Below, one piece after another: positions 48,810 to 59,832 of a stretch of 64,000 nucleotides of DNA. The notes below the pieces were generated by a model. That model was not told the DNA's origin. It saw nothing but the letters and a program-made list of their open reading frames with translations, and made no database searches. Every line of letters starts with the position of its first letter. The stretch's first letter is position 1. Source of the stretch: Mesostigma viride (lineage: Eukaryota > Streptophyta > Mesostigmatophyceae > Mesostigmatales > Mesostigmataceae). A program made the position numbers and the translations under genes. Where the stretch lies: positions 8,962,348-9,026,347 of the forward strand of contig RPFO01000041.1 of NCBI GenBank assembly GCA_009746045.1. Reading direction: 5' to 3'.

Positions 48810-49084
48810 CGGGATTTTTATGAATACAAGTTAAAGCCCGACCGGCTCAGCTATGGCGGTCGGTCACGTTGAGCTTGGGATAAGGTGAACACAGAGAACT
48901 GCTGTCGGAGCTGGCCACCACTGGTTTATGTCTTAGCCAGCGAAGCCTATCCGGTTAGCCGTAACCGTGGGACAAGCTAGCTGTCCGTACCGACCCGGAT
49001 AAGGCCCCGGACTGGGGCCTAGATGGCGCCGGCCCTAGGCGCCGCCCTTAGACCGGTCGACCGCATCGGACCGCCGGATTATAG
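48810..49084. other. Region right of element 2
   Basis: GC-rich, contains CCGCCGGATTATAGCCGGCGG (imperfect palindrome at 49071) and GGCGCCGGCCCTAGGCGCC. May be leader or LTR of element 2. No gene. Confidence 0.4.
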
Positions 49085-49643
49085 CCGGCGGCTTAGCGGA
49101 CGCTAGCGGAAGGCGTGCGGACGGACATGGGGAACTTAGAGCCAGATCCTAGGGCTCTAGAGTTACTCAACTTGGACAATGTTGATTATGTGTCCCGGTA
49201 CCTCGGTGCATTAGGTGCATTCGGCGCCGCGCCGCGTACTTTAGTAGTGGTCCTTATCCTTGCGTAGAATGTAGTGTCCAGACCAGCGTGCATCTGTGCA
49301 TCTGTATGCGAGGGCCATGTCGGCCCGAGTATGCTGGACCGTTGGTGATCATTTATGCACGTCCTACCCCTCGGGTTGGCACTCGGCGTGTGTTATGGAT
49401 TGTAACACATCTAGCTAGGGTCACGGCTGTTTAGGTGTTTCCTTCGTATTCCTGAATTGAAATGGTCTTGGCATAAGTGGTTGATGGCATATTATAGTTA
49501 TACATATGTAAATGCATTGTTGAGATCCGAGTCGTCGCGTCCGTCTTTCGCACAGGGTAGTTCCTCAACCAACGGCCTCACTAGCTTAGGTAGAATTAGG
49601 CGTGGATTAGGTAGAGGTGGTGGTAGAAACCCGAGGCGTAACA
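49085..49643 (+). repeat. Gypsy LTR fragment or solo LTR, opposite orientation to 55271-55834
   Basis: Diverged match to the gypsy 3' LTR: shared GCGCCGCGCCGCGTACTTTA, AGTGGTCCTTATCCTT, CATTTATGCACGT, CACTCGGCGTGTGTTA and a RGRGGGR-coding 3' part, ending CGTAACA at 49643. The left edge is approximate. A short ORF here (49457-49720) is part of the LTR and not a gene. Confidence 0.7.
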
Positions 49644-51129
49644 TATACCAGCTGATTCAAGAGCATTATTTAGCCATGTACATGTGTGCCTATGATGTGC
49701 CACACCCAGATGATGCCTAGCTTTATCTAGTTATGCTGTGCCCACGCAGAGAGCTGCTCTCTGCTGAGATGCCACACTCTAGCCATTGTCTAGCCATGAT
49801 GATCTTACCCCCTATGTCAGGGCCTTTAGGTAGGTTTCTGAATACATAGTGGTGTGCAGGTGCACTTTGTGCACCCAGAGCAGGTGTAGTTTACACCCTA
49901 CCCTTGCAGGAAGTAGCCCAGAGTGTAATATAGGCCATATACCCCTTCTCCGGGATATGTGCTACATATACTCCCCACGGAGTTATGTCACAATTCAATT
50001 CAATTCAATTGGTCCAGTGGCCACAGATAGGCTTGTCCAGAACTCACGCATTAATTAATTAATAAATTTAAATAATAGACACGTGACTGCGTCACGTGAG
50101 CATAAGTCCTCAGTGGGAGGGGAACATGGGATGGAATGGATGGTGGAAGCTATCTAGGTCCTAGATACAGGATTGTGGGCACCGCGGCCCGAATCACTAT
50201 GAATGCCATACGCGGTCACACGCGGAGCCCCTACAGACTTGGGGGTGGTCTCCTTCATCACTACTTGCCATATATCCTTGCGTACCCGGTACCATCTGCC
50301 TCCATTAATTAATTAATTAATTAATACAATGTAGACACGTGACTGCGTCACGTGAGCATAAGTCCTCAGTGGGAGGGGAACATGGGATGGAATGGATGGT
50401 GTAAGCTATCTAGGTCCTAGTTACAGGGGTGTGGGCACCGCGGCCCGAATTGCTATGAGTGCCATACGCGGTCACACACGGAGCCCCCACAAGTTATGCA
50501 CTGTGGCAAATGGAAGCGAACGTGTGTCTTGATTATGCAATGGCTGGCATATATCAATCCGTGCAAGCTTGCCAAGCTGGATTGCATGGGCACGTAGGTT
50601 AGGGTAACCTAGCTATCCTGCACTAGTGCTAACCAATGAGATGCTGGCTCCGTCCAGCTAGATCTACTCCAGCTAGGACTGATACGATGCCCACAGGCAA
50701 CGACTGCCTAACAGCACTACGTGGATGGACCTCCCCTAGGACCTCCGTACAGGACTAGCACTGCAGCCCACCTTGTGGTCTGCCTCACAGCTCATAAACC
50801 CTACCACGTGCGTATCACGTGCGTGTGCCCTACAGATCTCAGTGGTAATATCTAGCACCCACGTGCCCATGGCACGTGCGGATCTAAACCCTAGTAGAGA
50901 TCTGTCCAGTGTACTACACCACCGTCCAGGTTCGTATCCCACTTGGGAGACGGATACAACGCCACGTGTACAGATAGTCTAGGCCTGAAGCCCTAGAATA
51001 ACTCCCATTATTACTTTTCTTTGGGGAGTGAGGGGAAGACTCTTCCCACAACCCACTCATATGCCAACCTACTGCTTATATACAAGGTTCCCCACAGGGA
51101 CAAACCAGGACACGGAAAGAGATGCATTG
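49644..51129. other. Low-coding region with direct repeats
   Basis: No gene seen. Contains the 160-bp direct repeats below, poly(TTAA) runs at 50051-50066 and 50304-50324, and several CACGTG words. Confidence 0.5.
50078..50492. repeat. Two 160-bp direct repeats with CACGTG palindromes
   Basis: 50078-50236 and 50334-50492, offset 256 bp. Each starts GACACGTGACTGCGTCACGTG, whose 8-base arms are perfect inverted repeats with two G-box words. A TTAATTAA run precedes each. Confidence 0.85.
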
Positions 51130-52866
51130 TTAACCCCTAAATGGTCTGGCTGCCGATTTTCCGCCTAAAACTGAGTTACAGCCGACACGTCGGCCCCTTC
51201 TCGGGGGACCAAATGCCGCGAAAACTATTGAGAATTAGGAAACGTTTAGCTGAGAAGATCGAAAGTTTATAATTTTCCTCACAGCATGGTACTAGGGTTT
51301 GCATACTTCTGACAAAGTTATAGAGGTGTTCTGGCCGGTCAAAGTACAAGGGGTCAGGGTACTTTTTCACGTACAACGTGCATTCCGGAAAACGACGACC
51401 TGGCCATGGCGGCTTGCGCCCACGCATGGCATTTACGTTTTCGTTCGAATTTTCTGACCAAACTCAGGAAATTGATTTTATACGTCCTAAAGATGATACA
51501 GGCCAATTTTTGGTTCGCGGGAATGCCATTTGATAGGTGTCGGCAGCGTTCTTGCTGGAAAAAACTGCGATCAGGCCGGACGATAGAAACGTTGACAGCA
51601 ATACCTTGCCGGCGTATTTTAAAGGATATATCGGTTTCTTTTTACTTTTTATGATGATTTGTAGTCGTAAACGTGCAAGGGTGGCCAGAAATCGTCGAAT
51701 CTAGCGACCATGCTGCACAACTTTGGTGTGCCGCAATGCGCCATTTTGCGGCCACCGCCTGGGCCAAGGTAATGCCAGCCATGCCAGGTAAAGCTGAGTT
51801 ATCGTTTTCTTGTCGATGTTTGACGTTTATATATACGTTCTAGCTTGTGTAGCACATTCTTTCTTCATTATTCATGCTCTTTCTTGACCATGGCCTGGCC
51901 CCTTCCTAAAACACCATTCTTAGATGCTTCCCTCAGTCACTTGACCTGCCATAGTGTGATGGTGATAAGTTTTAGAGGCTGTATGGGTTTGAATACCTCC
52001 ATATATGTTTGTTATACATTTCCCACACACATATTGCATGAGTGTGAGGCAGTTGGATGGTCTCTGTGGCATCATCAAGCACGTAACCGGTGAGTAGAAG
52101 CTTCCCATTGTCAGCATGTGCCACCAGGTGTGCTGGCCATCACCTGGCAAGCTATAGCAGCTTAGGCCTAGTTTATCCTTGCTAGGGCAAGCTGAAATAG
52201 GCTTAAAATCACTAGTTTGTTGGTGGCTGCCTCCTATGTAGAATGCATGCCTTGCGTAGGGTATCCGTACCACGTTACCTACGTGCATGGACAAGGTGGC
52301 ACCTGCACATAGGTGCCATGCAAGGGCAGTGTGATGATGCAGTTATGTTTCCCCATCATTGTGGAAGGGAAATGTATTGTGTGGCATGGTTGGGGGCCAT
52401 ATTAGTAGGTATTAGTAGGTAGTATGCCCACCCCTACCCCCTTGGTTGCTTTTTACCACCGGTACCCCTATGGGCTGTACTGGGTGTAACTGCTGGTATA
52501 CCCACCCAAATGATGACCCCAATGGCTCAAACTGTTCAGCAACTAATTGTTTATCATCCCTGAAGTGGTAGGTGCCTAGCTCTTATAACATAATTCAAAA
52601 TGCACATTCTACCAAAAATGAAACGCTCGTCTTGACCCCCCTGACTTTGACGGCAGTTATACATGGCCTACCCTGCATATATGTAATCTATCATTCTCAA
52701 TGAATATATGTAAGGTTGTGATATACCAACCTAAAGGGCAACTCATGGACATGCTTGGCCCCCAAGGACAGCCATTGGATATGGGTGGGTTGGATGGCAT
52801 CTGGTTTGCAAAATTGTGAAGTTACAGCCGATGCATCGGCAGTATTTCTGCCCATTTAGGGGTTAA
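51130..52866. mobile_element. Possible 1.7-kb TIR-bounded element without coding capacity
   Basis: Left end TTAACCCCTAAATGG with CTGCCGAT 16 bp later; right end is the inverse (ATCGGCAG ... CCATTTAGGGGTTAA). Sub-terminal GTTACAGCCGA occurs at both ends. No clear target duplication and no ORF above 125 aa with sense. Confidence 0.4.
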
Positions 52867-53110
52867 AAGCGCCCATAGCTCCTCCGTGTTGGATACAACA
52901 TCCACACTGGCTGTATGCCTGTATTGGGAAAACCAAGTCAGAAAAATAGAACCACACGTTTTATTGACAAACAACAAGCCATCAAGAAAGGAGGACCCTT
53001 CTGACCTCAATCTTTAATGACGCGAAGAGAGTCTACAGGTGGACAATTCAGTCCCTGCCACCCCATGACCACCCTCCTATCTGGTGCTAACTACCCTAGG
53101 CTGAGGCACT

Positions 53111-53725
53111 TCACCCTCTGCCGTCATACGGGTTCATCAGCTTGTATAGGACTCTATACTGAGGCCCGGCAGCTTGTGGCACTTTTGTCAGTGCATCAGC
53201 TGCATTGTCAGGGTCTCTGATATGAGTCTTGGACTCCAGATAGGTACACTCCTGCTTGAGGACAATCCAGTCCATGTCAGTGTGCACAGCCAAGGGGTTG
53301 TCCAGGAAAGAGAGAAGGGATTGACTGTCAGTCAGCAGATGGGATTTGACACCAGCATAACTACCAGCCTGATGTTGCAACCACACCAGCAGATGGTTCA
53401 AGTACCTGGCATGCAACACAGAAGAGACCACAGCACGGCATTCTGCTAAATTGCTGCTGACTGCCTTGCGCTTGTGGAGTCTGCTGAACCAGGAAACCAG
53501 TGACTGCTTGCCAGTGGGGTTAGACAACATAAAGAGACCTGCCTCTCTGGCTTGTACCTTAGTGATTACCCGTGACTCCATGGAACTGTCCATCATACAG
53601 GTGATGTGGATGGGTTGGAACAGATCCAAGGCATGAAGAATAAGGGGAGGGCCATCATGCAACACCTGTTTAATAGCCCTAGACCCAACCTCCATGAGAA
53701 CATCATCATCCACTCTGCTGACCAC
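53111..53725 (-). CDS. Copia-like element 3: RNase H
   Basis: 204 aa. HITCMMDSSMESRV (Asp), NLAECRAVVSS (Glu), HLLTDSQSLLSFL (Asp), and HIRDPDNAADALTK at the end. All catalytic positions present. Confidence 0.8.
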   Translation of the reverse strand: MVSRVDDDVLMEVGSRAIKQVLHDGPPLILHALDLFQPIHITCMMDSSMESRVITKVQAREAGLFMLSNPTGKQSLVSWFSRLHKRKAVSSNLAECRAVVSSVLHARYLNHLLVWLQHQAGSYAGVKSHLLTDSQSLLSFLDNPLAVHTDMDWIVLKQECTYLESKTHIRDPDNAADALTKVPQAAGPQYRVLYKLMNPYDGRG

Positions 53726-53760
53726 TGCCAGATGAGGAGCACACGTGGCACACAGCCACC

Positions 53761-54675
53761 CTAGCTTACCCCTAATAGTGGGACAGAGATCAGGAGTGAT
53801 GTCTGAGGATCTTTACAAGACGTGACATATTCAGAGGATGCTTTGAGAGAACACACCCACTCCTTCTGCTCCTTAAACAGGTTCAGAATGATGCCACAAA
53901 ACTTGACAGTATCTTTCCCCAGCTCCAGCTGCTTGCCTAACTCAAAGCTAGCAGACACTTGAGCGATATCCACAGCTGCCCTGGGACCAGTAATGAGCTG
54001 ATCGTCCCCATGCCACACAAACATCATCATACCAGCAAGATGAGGGATGGTGAACAAACAAGGGTCAATATCATCATACTGGGCCCCCAGCTTCAGGAAG
54101 ACCTCTTGGGCAGACAGCCTAAAAATTTTAGGTGCTGACTGTAGCCCTTCCACCCCCAAATTAGGCCTTAGGTGAGGTAATTCCTTGATGTCCCCAGACC
54201 AGACCTTGGGAGTGTTTACCACATAGACTTGACCCCTCCACACCTTTTGGGCTATGTTAGGGTTGCCCTTGAGAAAGGCTCGTTTAATGTCAGTGGCTTT
54301 ACACACGTAGTCCTTACCAGCATTCAGATGGTGAAGGAAAGTTGCCAACAGGACCTTAAGAGACGTCTGCTGAATACCAGGGGTATACAGTTCAGCCTCT
54401 GTTAGCTCAGTGGAGCCCCTGAACTCCGTGACACAAGGTCTGGCATGAAAAATGGGAGGTGTCCCATCTGCCTGGGGTTTATGCTTGCAGACAAACTTCA
54501 GTCTGAGCTTTCTAGCCCCTTGTGGCAGTGCCTCAATCGGTGTTACAGGTGGTACCTGGGACTTACTACGTGGATCAGGACAAAACCATTCCTCTCTAGC
54601 CCTGTTAAAGGCTTCCATCCATTTCAGAAAACCAATCTGCGTTTGACAGTCTTTGACCACATCATCATAGGACAA
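53761..54675 (-). CDS. Copia-like element 3: reverse transcriptase
   Basis: 304 aa. RKLRLKFVCKHKPQADG, ELYTPGIQQTS, motif A CKATDIKRAFLKGN, motif B GVEGLQSAPKIF, motif C MFVWHGDDQLIT. HGDD again replaces YVDD. Frame lost after LLISVPLLGVS by a one-base shift. Confidence 0.82.
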   Translation of the reverse strand: MSYDDVVKDCQTQIGFLKWMEAFNRAREEWFCPDPRSKSQVPPVTPIEALPQGARKLRLKFVCKHKPQADGTPPIFHARPCVTEFRGSTELTEAELYTPGIQQTSLKVLLATFLHHLNAGKDYVCKATDIKRAFLKGNPNIAQKVWRGQVYVVNTPKVWSGDIKELPHLRPNLGVEGLQSAPKIFRLSAQEVFLKLGAQYDDIDPCLFTIPHLAGMMMFVWHGDDQLITGPRAAVDIAQVSASFELGKQLELGKDTVKFCGIILNLFKEQKEWVCSLKASSEYVTSCKDPQTSLLISVPLLGVS

Positions 54676-54793
54676 TTAGGGAGACATGGACGCAATGTCC
54701 CATCTACCAAGCCCAAACGCAGAGGGGTGTAGCTTCTGAGAATGAATGAGGGAATCAACACAGGGTTCCTGACCTGGGAGGTATTTTGAGTTG

Positions 54794-55270
54794 TCAGACA
54801 GCATTGATGGCTGCTTCCATGCCATCACTGATCTGTGTCAAAGGAATTTTAAAATGGTCCAGGGTGACCTTCCCCACCCCAGTCACGCTCAACCTCCCAG
54901 CTGAGATGACTACTCCAGGGTATGAGACAAATGGTTCCCCCAGCAGTGCATTCCCCTTGTAGCCCTCTACTACCTGGAAGGGAGTGGGCACACCCAGATT
55001 GGGAATTAGCACTTGGCCTTTGACTGCCATTTTTGTTTTGCCTGAAAAATCTGACACTCTAGCCCATGGCGAGCGTTGCAGACTTAGGCCAGATACAGCT
55101 TGTGCACTGATGATGCTCACCTGTGCCTGTGTGTCTACTGCCAGAATACTGGGATCCTGGTTAGATTCACCCACAGCATTGACTTGTGCTGCACCTGCTG
55201 TCACTTGTGCCTTGGCAGTGTGTGCTCTTTGTAGAGCTTTTAGAGCCTCAGCAAATTTATTCCTGGGGAC
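54794..55270 (-). CDS. Copia-like element 3: aspartic protease
   Basis: Open to the gypsy insertion. FAEALKALQRAHTAKAQ resembles the LIGALQRAKKQPK linker of element 1. Core ILAVDTQAQVSIISAQA, FSGKTKMAVKGQVLIPNLG, and ALLGEPFVSYPG. DTG is DTQ. Directly upstream of RT, as in elements 1 and 2. Confidence 0.8.
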   Translation of the reverse strand, partial: VPRNKFAEALKALQRAHTAKAQVTAGAAQVNAVGESNQDPSILAVDTQAQVSIISAQAVSGLSLQRSPWARVSDFSGKTKMAVKGQVLIPNLGVPTPFQVVEGYKGNALLGEPFVSYPGVVISAGRLSVTGVGKVTLDHFKIPLTQISDGMEAAINAV

Positions 55271-55834
55271 TGTTACGTCCTAAACTTCTACCTCCACCTC
55301 TACCTCTACTGGGCCTGATACTACCTAAATTGGTCAGGCCTCCTCTACTCAAACCCCTAGCGAAAGACGAACGAGATGGAGCTGATCTCAATGCATTCAC
55401 GTATGTGTTGCTATAATACGCCATACAACCATTTACCCGAACCCGTTTATTCCAGGAATAGAGGAAGGAAACACACTACACTGCCATGACCCAAGCCTAT
55501 ATGTGTTAATTCATTTAACACACGCCGAGTGACCACACGAGGGGTGGAACGTGCATAAATGGTCACAAACGGTCCAAAATGCTCGGGCCGACCTGGCCCT
55601 CGCCTAAAGATAGACAGACAGATGCACGGTGCACGCTGGTCCACTACATTCTACCAAAGGATAAGGACCACTAGTAAAGTACGCGGCGCGGCGCCCCAAA
55701 AGCACCCACTGTACCACAGTACTGTGACGAGGACAATAGTGTCCCAGTTGGAACTACACGTAAATCTAGGAACAACCGAGGCAAAGGACCTAATTTACGT
55801 CCGTAACTACAACGAATTGTTACGCGACGTAACA
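55271..55834 (-). repeat. 3' LTR of the gypsy element
   Basis: 564 bp, starting TGTTACG and ending CGTAACA on the minus strand (7-bp terminal inverted repeat), right after the purine tract. Homologous to 49085-49643. Confidence 0.85.
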
Positions 55835-55853
55835 CCTCCCCCCCCACAAAGGT
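55835..55853 (-). other. Polypurine tract of the gypsy element
   Basis: Minus strand reads TTTGTGGGGGGGGGAGG immediately before the LTR TGTTACG. Confidence 0.7.
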
Positions 55854-56203
55854 AGGGAGCCCTCTCCCTACGCACAGGGAGGAAACCAAGGGGTAGGAAA
55901 CCTATTGCACCCAGCACACACCAACACAATCGGCAGGCCATCCAAGATACAAAGCACCAATCATGTTACTCGGTTCCACCACCACGCCGGGTGGTATAGG
56001 GTTAGCCAGCACCAAGCCTGGTGGTAGGTTCCCCTAACTGCCCGGAACAGAGTCCTTGCCGGGGGGGACGGCACTGGGCAGGACACACAGAGTACACAAA
56101 CCAGTACTAAGGACCAAGAACGACCAGTCAACTGGCCAGAATATGTGGGCGACTCTATATACCGGAGGGACAACACCCTCAGGTCGGGCCTAAGGCCCTC
56201 TAT
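55854..56203. other. Untranslated 3' region of the gypsy element
   Basis: Between the third ORF stop and the purine tract. Contains short direct repeats (ACCACCAGGC / ACCACCCGGC words). No gene. Confidence 0.5.
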
Positions 56204-58530
56204 CTAGTTGCCATCCGTCTGGTAAGTGCCACGAGAGGCCAGCAGAACATCCAGGTACGCCTGGTAGTGGGCCACATCATCGGCATTGTCATGCCTGTCT
56301 ACAGTGAGGAAAACATCGGCCCACACGCCATCAGGAAAAAGACCCAGAAAGGCCCAGTAATACCTATGCTGCGTAAGGACGACCTGGCCACGGGCCCAGT
56401 CCAGGAAACCACAGGCAAAGAGGCGCAGGAAAGGCTCGACCGCGATCAAACAGAGAGCCCGCAGGAGTAGGCGATGGTACCGGATCCGAGGGCGCAAACC
56501 CGTCGGGAAGAACAGGTCCACCAGGGGCTCCACGTTGGACGGCCACATCCGGATGTGCCGAACCTCACGTGAGCGCCACCGCCGAGCACACTGTCGCGAC
56601 CCGAACGTCTCTAGGTAGTCGCTGGCCCGAGGAGGAGGATGGCCACGGGAGTCCAGACCCTGGCCCGGGATGGGCGCTGGACGACGGGCATCCCACTCCA
56701 GGATGGGCTGGAGAACCGTGCTGTACGTGGCACCCGGCACCGCAGGAAACTCTACCGTAAGGGCATCTGAGGCCATAATGCCCAGAGGCGGAGGGTAAGC
56801 CCACTGGAACCCACCGTAGGTGTCCAAGTCGTTGTGACGCCTCGCCCAGCGATACAGAACACGCCGAACCAGGATCTCACCCTGGAACACAGGATCAGCT
56901 AAAATAACCATGTCGAAAGGAGGCCGATCAGTCTCAATGGGTAGGCCACGGTCCCGCGGCGCCCGACACACCTGGGAGAACCCGTAGGACATGGACGAAA
57001 TGGCAAGCTCAGCGGAGGCGCGCGGCAGGTCACACTGTCGGCAGGCGAGCGCAGACATACCGTACCCAGGGACGGGCGTGTTGCGCGACTCCGGCGTCGC
57101 ATGCACCACAGAAGGGGCCCGGTCCCGATCGCCCTGGGACAACTCCCGGAGGGAATCAGCAGCGCGGGTGGCGCGAGGATCAGGGCCGCTGGCCCGAACA
57201 ACCGCAGCCAAAGACCGCGAGGACGAAGGGGCAGGGGCCGAAGCAGGGGTAGGAACCGGCACAGCCGCAGCCGGCGCCGGTACAACGGGAGGTCGCGCCG
57301 GACTTGCTGCCAAAGGAGGTCGCGACGGACCCGCCACTGCAGCGGGCGCTCCGGTCTCGGGTGGCGGCGCACCCCCAGGCCACATGTTGAAAACAGGGCC
57401 CGTAGGGACAGGCAATCCCGCATAAGACTGGTTACCGTCCAAGCTCCAGTCGGGCACCGGGATCCTCTGCGGGGGACCACCCTCCCAAAGCCTGGGAAGA
57501 CCGCCCGTGTCGCTGAAGAAACCCCGCGTTGACTGCGATGGCGCTGTAGGTGGCCCGGAAGCGGCGACGGCGGGCGCGGCCGCAGCCTGGGGTGGGCGAC
57601 TCGCGCAAAGGCGTAGGTACGTCGGTCGCAGGCGCAGGGGCAGCCGGAGGCGTAGGAGCCGCAGCAACAGAGGGAACCGCAGCTACTGAGGGCTCGCACA
57701 GCGCAGGCGAAACCGTAGGCGCCGAGGCAGCCGAAGGGGTAGGGGGCACAGATACACCAGACACCCCACCTGGCGTGGCTGGAGACTGCGCCTGGGCCGC
57801 CAAGAAGGCCCCGAAGCCGAGGTCAGGGACTGGATCTGGGCCTGCATCGCAGAAACAGTCGCCGAGAGATGATCAGGCTCGCGATCCAAGCCCAAAGGGG
57901 TAGGCTCCACAGACACGTGCCGGGTCGACCGTGGTGAAGACGGGACAGGGGAAGGAGCCGACACGGAGGAGGAGGACGCTGCACTTGAGGCAGAATACTC
58001 TGGCGTGTACTGCGCCTCGACTGGTGCGTCCGTAGGGGAAGGGTCGCCAACTGCTACCCCAGCTGACTGGTCCGCGATTTCCATGAACTCGACGCCCGTA
58101 GGAGGTCACAGGGGTGTCCATCTACCTCTGCCTCGCCCTCGCCTGGTAGCCAAGGGAACACCTCCCGTAGGCAGGAGCGGCCCACAGGGGTAGACAGGTA
58201 GGAAAACACACGGGGGCACTGAAGGACAGCGGCTATCTGCCCTAAGGCGGGACAGCGGGAGCCACATCCTACAAGGCAATGCCCAGCATCGTCGAACCCA
58301 TGCAAGACTAGCTGTTGCGGATCGTCGGGGTCCGGGCCGAACCACGAGACCCCAAAGAGGGCAGCCCTGACTAAAGTCGCATGATGAGCCTGGAGGGCCG
58401 GATGAACGAGGCCACCCGGATAACTGGAACGTGACACCCAGCGGCCCGGAAGGGCCTCGAAGTAGAGCTCTGGGTCCGGTAGTGGAGGAGAAGGCGGCCG
58501 GCTCTCCGACGGAGGGGTAGGATCAGCCAT
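56204..58530 (-). CDS. Third ORF of the gypsy element, downstream of integrase, unknown
   Basis: Starts ATG 58530 (MADPTPPSESRPPSPPLPDP) and runs through three frames (breaks near 58085 and 57800), about 770 aa in all. N-terminal domain of about 145 residues with Cys-containing HCLVGCGSRCPALG; a long Pro/Ala/Ser-rich linker; a C-terminal domain of about 250 residues (FDMVILADPVFQGEILVRRV, HIRMWPSNVEPLVDLFFPTG, a hydrophobic LLLRALCLIAVEPFLRLF, and RYYWAFLGLFPDGVWADVF). It sits where envelope genes occur in some retroelements, but I see no signal peptide and only one weak hydrophobic stretch. Chromodomain gypsy elements normally lack a third ORF. Confidence 0.6.
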
Positions 58531-58606
58531 GATGGCTGCGGAGGGGAGGGGACAACCAACCACCCACCAACAGCAGGAATACGATAAGGGAGGGGCAGGT
58601 TGCCAG

Positions 58607-59832
58607 CTAGAGCTGGTGTAGGGTTTTGTAGTCCTGCAACAAGCGGCTACAACCATCTAACTCACTCTCCGTGTACCATACTTTATCTACCTCACTACGA
58701 GCATACATCCATTTCACCTTATACTGGCGCTGGGTACCGCGGCCCTTTTTAATATCTCTATGGGCCACGATACCCTCTACCTCGTCTTCTACCTCACCAG
58801 TGTCAGGGTTATGCTCTAAAGGGGCAGGAGCTAGTTCTCTACCAGCAAACGTGCTTTGGTGATAAAGCTTCAGCTGGCTTCTATGGAAGGTGTTAGAATG
58901 TGTCTGCCAAGAGGTAGGGATATCTATTTTATATAAGAAATTACCTACTCTAGACAACACACGGAAGGGTCCTAAGAAGGCGGGCCTAAGTTTCACTTTA
59001 AGTTCTGCTTCGAACTTGTGAGCAAAACGGCCAACACGGGGGCCTTCTACTAGGACTAAATCTCCTATATCTATTTCAGGCGCTCTTCTATCTAAGGAGG
59101 CACGCAACCTAGCAAGGTACTTGGCCTGAGCCTTTTGGTACCCTGAAATTGCGTGATCATGTGCATTTTTCATTTTATCTAGCAAGGCCTGCACACCTTC
59201 TACGGTATCCCGGGACACCTCGTCCCTATCCCGTAAAGGACTAGCTAAGAGAGAGGTAGGAGTAAGAGGCTGTCTACCAGTATCTAAGAAGAAAGGCGTA
59301 TAGCCATGCGCAGCCTGAGGGCAATTGTTAAGGGAGAACTCTACCAAGCATAGGTAATCCTCCCAATCACTACCAGAGCCGTTAACATAGTGCCTCAGCG
59401 CTTCTTCCACTACCCTATTAAGACGTTCTACTAGATGAGAGGAGGAGTGATAGGCAGTACCGAACGTAACCTTGGTACCAATAGCAGCAAAGAACTGCTG
59501 CCAAAAGTCAGAGGTAAATAGCTTATCTTTATCACTAATAAACTGCCTACTCAAACCATGATATCTATAGACGTTATTAAGGTATAGGCGTGCGCAATCG
59601 CGTGCGGTGAGTTCTAAGGGACACGGCACGAGATGACACATACGAGTAAAACGATCTACGAAGACAAGGATCTGGGCGTTACCTCTATCATTCTTCCTAA
59701 AAGGTCCTACAAAATCCATCATAATAGAGTCCCACGGCATGATGGGATCCGGTAGAGTCCTAGGTTCTGCTATCTGTCCTACATTGTTGGGTTTCATCTC
59801 CTGGCAAGATTGACAGGTTCTAACATACTCAT
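58607..59832 (-). CDS. Gypsy integrase with C-terminal chromodomain
   Basis: Frame from about 59832 (TCQSCQEMKP, second half of the HHCC zinc site). Catalytic core: SIMMDFVGPF (Asp), FISDKDKLFTSDFW (Asp), HLVERLNRVVEEAL (Glu). Then the gypsy C-terminal GPFRVLSRVGNFLYKIDIP and TFHRSQLKLYH. The last 60 residues are a chromodomain: EDEVEGIVAHRDIKK, RQYKVKWMYARSE, KVWYTESELDGC. This places the element among chromoviruses, which target chromatin. Stop at 58607. Confidence 0.9.

Larger units (their letters stand above)
53111..55270 (-). mobile_element. Copia-like retrotransposon, element 3 (3' half only)
   Basis: Protease, RT and RNase H in three frames. The protease frame is open up to the gypsy LTR end at 55271, so the gypsy element inserted into this element and its gag-integrase half lies beyond the gypsy, outside the window. 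No LTR found below 53111. Confidence 0.8.

Noticed and set aside
49457-49720. 87-aa RGG-like protein gene
   Set aside because: Its homologous peptide on the other side (55276-55400) lies inside the gypsy LTR, so it is LTR sequence.
51130-51145. Plant-type telomere repeat CCCTAAA
   Set aside because: Single occurrence at each end of a candidate TIR; no tandem array.
56204-58530. Envelope glycoprotein of an endogenous retrovirus
   Set aside because: Position fits, but no signal peptide, furin-type site or clear membrane anchor was seen.
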